Position numbers and translations under genes: made by a program. Of a stretch of DNA of 27,454 nt, positions 24,312 to 27,454 are shown one piece after another (position 1 is the stretch's first letter; every line of letters starts with the position of its first letter). Below the pieces are notes generated by a model that was given only the letters and a program-made list of their open reading frames with translations, was not told the DNA's origin and did not search any database. This DNA is from UBA1189 sp045612925 (lineage in GTDB: Bacteria > Bacteroidota > Bacteroidia > Bacteroidales > Bacteroidaceae): NCBI GenBank assembly GCA_045612925.1, contig JAZKZX010000016.1, positions 1 to 27,454 of the forward strand, in the 5' to 3' direction.

Positions 24312-24346
24312 TTTGCGATGGAATGTAAAATTTTAGTGTATCTTTG
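24312..24346 (+). promoter_or_regulatory. aspS promoter
   Basis: TATCTTTG at 24339-24346 is a good -7 element, with TTTG at 24312-24315 upstream (23-base spacer, slightly long). The start codon is 42 bases downstream. Confidence 0.65.
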
Positions 24347-24388
24347 CAATTTGTAAATACGCGAAACCGAATTTATAAACACTATACT

Positions 24389-26149
24389 ATGTACAGAACG
24401 AATACTTGTGGAGAACTTCGTATCTCCAATGTAGGACAAAAGGTGACGTTGGCCGGATGGGTGCAACGCACTCGTAAGATGGGTGGTATGACCTTCGTAG
24501 ACCTCCGTGATCGCTATGGTCTCACCCAGTTGGTTTTTGACGAGAACCACGATGCCGCCCTCACCGAACAGGCCAATAAGCTTGGCCGTGAATATGTAAT
24601 CCAGGTTACAGGTGTCGTGAGCGAACGCTCAAGCAAGAATAGCAAGATTGAGACAGGTGATATCGAGATTATTGTCGAGTCAATGACCGTGCTTAATGCG
24701 TCACAGACACCTCCTTTCACCATCGAGGACAATACCGATGGTGGCGACGATATCCGCATGAAGTACCGCTACCTCGACCTGCGTCGTAATGCTGTGCGTC
24801 GCAATCTTGAGCTCCGTCATAAGATGGCTTTCGAGGTGCGCCGTTACCTCGATGAGCGTGGCTTCCTTGAGGTGGAGACTCCTATCCTCATCGGCTCTAC
24901 TCCCGAGGGTGCACGTGACTTCGTGGTTCCCTCACGCATGAACCCCGGACAGTTCTATGCCCTTCCCCAGAGTCCCCAGCTCTTTAAGCAGATCTTGATG
25001 GTATCGGGTTTTGACCGCTACTTCCAAATTGTGAAGTGTTTCCGTGACGAGGACCTCCGTGCCGACCGCCAGCCCGAGTTCACACAGATCGACTGCGAGA
25101 TGTCGTTCGTTGAGCAGGAAGATGTAATCTCACTCTTCGAGGACATGTCAAAGCACCTGTTCCGCTCTATCCTCGGTATCGAGATGACCGAGCAGTTCCC
25201 CCGCATGACCTGGCACGATGCCATGAAGTATTATGGTAGCGACAAGCCCGACTTGCGTTTTGACATGCGCTTCGTGGAACTCATGGATGTATTGAAGGGG
25301 CACGGCTTCAGCGTATTTGATGGCGCTGAGTATATCGGTGGTATCTGCGCTAAGGGTGCCGCTACCTATACCCGCAAGCAGCTCGATGCGCTTACCGACT
25401 ATGTGAAGCGTCCGCAGATTGGTGCCAAGGGTATGGTATATGCCCGCGTAGAGGCCGATGGCACCGTGAAGTCAAGCGTAGACAAGTTCTATACCCAAGA
25501 GGTATTGCAGCAGATGAAGGCTGCGATGAATGCCGAGCCCGGCGACCTCATCCTCATCCTTTCGGGCGATGATACGATGAAGACCCGCAAGCAGCTCTGC
25601 GAACTCCGTCTCGAGGTGGCTGAACAGCTTGGCTTGCGCGACAAGAATAAGTTTGCTTGCCTTTGGGTAGTAGACTTCCCTATGTTCGAGTGGAGCGAAG
25701 AGGAGCAGCGCCTCATGGCTATGCACCATCCCTTCACCTCACCCAAGCCCGAGGATATTGAGCTCCTCTACACCAACCCCGCTGCCGTGCGTGCTAATGC
25801 TTACGATATGGTTATCAATGGTGTCGAGGTTGGTGGCGGATCCATCCGTATCCACGACAATGAATTGCAGAAGAAGGCCTTTGAGATACTCGGTTTCTCT
25901 GAGGAGCGTGCCCAGTCACAGTTTGGCTACCTGCTCAGTGCCTTCAAGTATGGTGCGCCTCCCCATGGTGGTTTGGCTTATGGTCTCGACCGCTTCGTGA
26001 GCCTCTTTGCAGGTCTCGACAGCATCCGCGACTGCATCGCCTTCCCCAAGAACAATTCAGGTCGCGATGTCATGATCGATGCTCCCGCTCCCCTTGAGCA
26101 GGCTCAGCTCGACGAGCTCAATATCCTTGTTGATGTCAAGGATAAGTAA
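24389..26149 (+). CDS. aspS: Aspartate--tRNA ligase
   Basis: Charges tRNA-Asp with aspartate. The chosen start (MYRTNTCGELRISNVGQKV) gives 586 residues of the long bacterial type: OB-fold anticodon domain (~1-105), class II core with motif 1 around FLEVETPILIGSTPEGARDF, motif 2 FQIVKCFRDEDLRADRQPEFTQ, the GAD insertion (~290-400), and motif 3 GLAYGLDRFVSLF near the C-terminus. The frame opens 15 codons earlier at 24344, but that would start inside the -7 element. Codon use is strongly biased to C-ending codons compared with neighbours, as expected for a highly expressed gene. A strong terminator follows. Confidence 0.97.
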   Translation: MYRTNTCGELRISNVGQKVTLAGWVQRTRKMGGMTFVDLRDRYGLTQLVFDENHDAALTEQANKLGREYVIQVTGVVSERSSKNSKIETGDIEIIVESMTVLNASQTPPFTIEDNTDGGDDIRMKYRYLDLRRNAVRRNLELRHKMAFEVRRYLDERGFLEVETPILIGSTPEGARDFVVPSRMNPGQFYALPQSPQLFKQILMVSGFDRYFQIVKCFRDEDLRADRQPEFTQIDCEMSFVEQEDVISLFEDMSKHLFRSILGIEMTEQFPRMTWHDAMKYYGSDKPDLRFDMRFVELMDVLKGHGFSVFDGAEYIGGICAKGAATYTRKQLDALTDYVKRPQIGAKGMVYARVEADGTVKSSVDKFYTQEVLQQMKAAMNAEPGDLILILSGDDTMKTRKQLCELRLEVAEQLGLRDKNKFACLWVVDFPMFEWSEEEQRLMAMHHPFTSPKPEDIELLYTNPAAVRANAYDMVINGVEVGGGSIRIHDNELQKKAFEILGFSEERAQSQFGYLLSAFKYGAPPHGGLAYGLDRFVSLFAGLDSIRDCIAFPKNNSGRDVMIDAPAPLEQAQLDELNILVDVKDK

Positions 26150-26209
26150 ACTTCTTTAGCACCTCGTGTGTGGGGTTTAAGGAAACACTTGCCGCACATT
26201 GCTCCATGC

Positions 26210-26250
26210 ATATCACTCCCGTCCCTAAGGTCGGGGGTGATGTTTTTTTT
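26210..26250 (+). terminator. Intrinsic terminator after aspS
   Basis: Bases 26210-26221 pair with 26232-26243 (12 pairs, two G-U), followed by eight Ts. It lies 60 bases past the stop codon. Confidence 0.9.
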
Positions 26251-26370
26251 AGTCATCGTCACTCAGACGACTGTGCTTGTTTAAATCTATTCTACCCTAG
26301 TTAAAGCATTGATTCATTCTTCCGCAGTATCCTATAATAAGGATGGACGATAATTTTTTTTATTCTAATT

Positions 26371-26402
26371 ATTGGTGGCAATTCGTAATATCACTACTTT
26401 TG
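26371..26402 (+). promoter_or_regulatory. ybaK promoter
   Basis: TACTTTTG at 26395-26402 with ATTG at 26371-26374, 20 bases upstream. The start codon is 35 bases downstream. Confidence 0.65.
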
Positions 26403-26437
26403 CATTACACTCTTTACATTACTATAAGATTCATCAC

Positions 26438-26914
26438 ATGGCAAAGATACAGAAAACGAATGTGGCGCGACTACTCGACCAAGCCAAGGTATCCTATGAA
26501 CTCATCCCTTATGAGGTCGATGAGAATGACCTCAGTGCTCCGCATGTGGCCGAGTCGTTGGGGGAGGATATTGCACAGGTGTTCAAGACGCTCATCCTGC
26601 AGGGCGACCGTACGGGCTATTTCGTGTGTGTCATCCCTGGCGACTCCACGGTAGACCTCAAGTTGGCTGCCAAGGTGTCTGGTAATAAGAAGTGTGATAT
26701 GATACCGATGAAGCAGTTGCTTCCTCTTACAGGTTACATCCGTGGCGGCTGTTCGCCCATAGGGATGAAAAAGCATTTCCCTACCTATATACATGCTACC
26801 TGCAACGACTTCCCCTATATCTTCGTCAGTGCCGGAGTGCGTGGCTTGCAACTCAAGATTGCTCCTGCCGACCTCCTACGCATGGCCCAAGCCGAGGTTG
26901 CGGCGATTGTTTAA
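26438..26914 (+). CDS. ybaK: Cys-tRNA(Pro)/Cys-tRNA(Cys) deacylase, YbaK type
   Basis: A small editing enzyme that removes wrongly attached Cys from tRNA-Pro. The 158 residues from MAKIQKTNVARLLD match the YbaK/EbsC family over their whole length. Lys50 in QVFKTL corresponds to the essential lysine, and SGNKKCDM and TGYIRGGCSPIGMKK are conserved blocks. The frame is open 22 codons upstream to 26372, but that passes through the promoter and has no family match. It stands alone between aspS and the lipoprotein gene. Confidence 0.93.
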   Translation: MAKIQKTNVARLLDQAKVSYELIPYEVDENDLSAPHVAESLGEDIAQVFKTLILQGDRTGYFVCVIPGDSTVDLKLAAKVSGNKKCDMIPMKQLLPLTGYIRGGCSPIGMKKHFPTYIHATCNDFPYIFVSAGVRGLQLKIAPADLLRMAQAEVAAIV

Positions 26915-26922
26915 GATGGAGT

Positions 26923-26960
26923 GTTGTACCTATTTACTTATGTTGTACTTATTTACTCAT
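26923..26960. repeat. Two tandem 19-bp repeats
   Basis: Bases 26923-26941 and 26942-26960 (GTTGTACYTATTTACTYAT) are adjacent direct copies with two C/T differences. They start 9 bases after the ybaK stop codon. No function is seen. Confidence 0.75.
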
Positions 26961-27051
26961 ATAGTATAAAAGCTAAGGTGAAGATGGGTAGGTCACTATT
27001 ACCTGTCAACAAGTTTTGGGTTTAAGAGAAGGTTGAAAAAAACAGTTTTTT

Positions 27052-27082
27052 TTTGTTATTCACATTTTTATACATATCTTTG
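27052..27082 (+). promoter_or_regulatory. Consensus Bacteroidetes promoter of the lipoprotein gene
   Basis: TTTG at 27052-27055, a 19-base spacer, then TATCTTTG at 27075-27082: a full match to the Bacteroidetes housekeeping consensus. The leader to the ATG is about 90 bases. Confidence 0.85.
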
Positions 27083-27178
27083 CGGAGTATAAGCCCTTGA
27101 TATAGATTTATGTTAAGGAAAAGTTAGGTTTGATACATTCTATGATTATACATTAATACATAATAAAAGTTTATCGCA

Positions 27179-27454
27179 ATGAAAACAAAATCTTTTCTTT
27201 ATGCAGTAGCCGTTACAATGCTTATGGCTTCATGTGGTAGTTCAAAGACGTCTCAAAACGATCAAATGATGATGATGATGATGCAGATGATGCAGCAGCA
27301 AAATCAAGGTGGTCAACAGCAGCAACAGCAACCTGCAATGAGTTCGTTGGGCCAAGAAGTGGCTAAGAGCCCCGCTCAGCTCTATGCAGAAGATCCTAAG
27401 GCTGAGTCGCTTCGCGCATGGGCTTTCTATAACGGATTCTCTGACGACCAGTTA
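27179..27454 (+). CDS. Met/Gln-rich lipoprotein (partial, 3' end outside window)
   Basis: The first 92 residues of a predicted lipoprotein. The signal peptide ends LMASC (Cys19). Residues 30-51 are almost only Met and Gln with a few Asn/Gly: six Met in a row, then further Met and Gln runs. The more ordinary segment after it (LGQEVAKSPAQLYAEDPKAESLRAWAFYNGF) looks like the start of a folded domain. A consensus promoter and ~90-base leader suggest good expression. The family is not recognised from this part, and the window ends inside the gene. Confidence 0.85.
   Translation, partial: MKTKSFLYAVAVTMLMASCGSSKTSQNDQMMMMMMQMMQQQNQGGQQQQQQPAMSSLGQEVAKSPAQLYAEDPKAESLRAWAFYNGFSDDQL

Noticed and set aside
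24344..24388. Upstream extension of aspS
   Set aside because: It would start inside the -7 element and adds residues with no family match.
26372..26437. Upstream extension of ybaK
   Set aside because: It runs through the promoter, and the added 22 residues are not part of the family.

Overview
The window reads as chromosomal DNA of a Bacteroidales bacterium, most like the Prevotella/Bacteroides lineage. The clues are promoters of the Bacteroidetes type (TAnnTTTG at -7, with a TTTG-like box about 19 nt upstream), a short RpoD without region 1.1, an RprX/RprY two-component pair, GldE, a DUF4290 protein, a BspA-type leucine-rich-repeat surface protein and a MurA with Asp in place of the catalytic Cys. 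No species call is possible from the sequence alone.

Layout. Bases 1-100 hold the 3' end of a 5S rRNA and the rRNA-operon terminator. Bases 105-1186 have no convincing gene. They hold degenerate AT/TCAT repeats, two palindromes centred on AGGCCT, a 146-bp element bounded by a perfect 20-bp inverted repeat, and a 21-bp hairpin with G-U pairs upstream of the next gene. Bases 1187-3571 encode a secreted BspA-like protein with two Big_2 domains. Bases 3772-9442 are a three-gene heavy-metal RND efflux operon: a His-rich lipoprotein adaptor, a CzcA/CusA-type pump and a TolC-like outer-membrane factor. Bases 9518-11942 are ssb, gldE and a phosphopantetheinyl transferase, ending at a terminator shared with the convergent operon.

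Bases 12031-18756 are a seven-gene minus-strand housekeeping operon, read tsaB, DUF4290, murA, rimM, an M23-like envelope protein, dxr, rseP. It joins tRNA modification, peptidoglycan precursor synthesis, ribosome maturation, isoprenoid precursor synthesis and membrane proteolysis. Bases 18943-19116 encode a 57-residue membrane protein, followed by a terminator convergent with rprY-rprX (19216-21417, minus). Bases 21580-24191 (minus) carry rpoD, a small exported protein and a clostripain-family lipoprotein. aspS (24389-26149) diverges from rpoD. ybaK (26438-26914) follows, and the window ends inside a Met/Gln-rich lipoprotein gene.

Most of the window is ordinary core genome. The parts most worth a second look are the structured gene-free region before the BspA gene, the exact 115/115/92-residue super-period inside that gene, a GC-palindrome insertion coding a linker in the RND pump, the His-to-Tyr change in the M23-like protein, the Cys-to-Asp change in MurA, and two -7 elements almost touching start codons. 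I did not find a clearly new multi-gene system.
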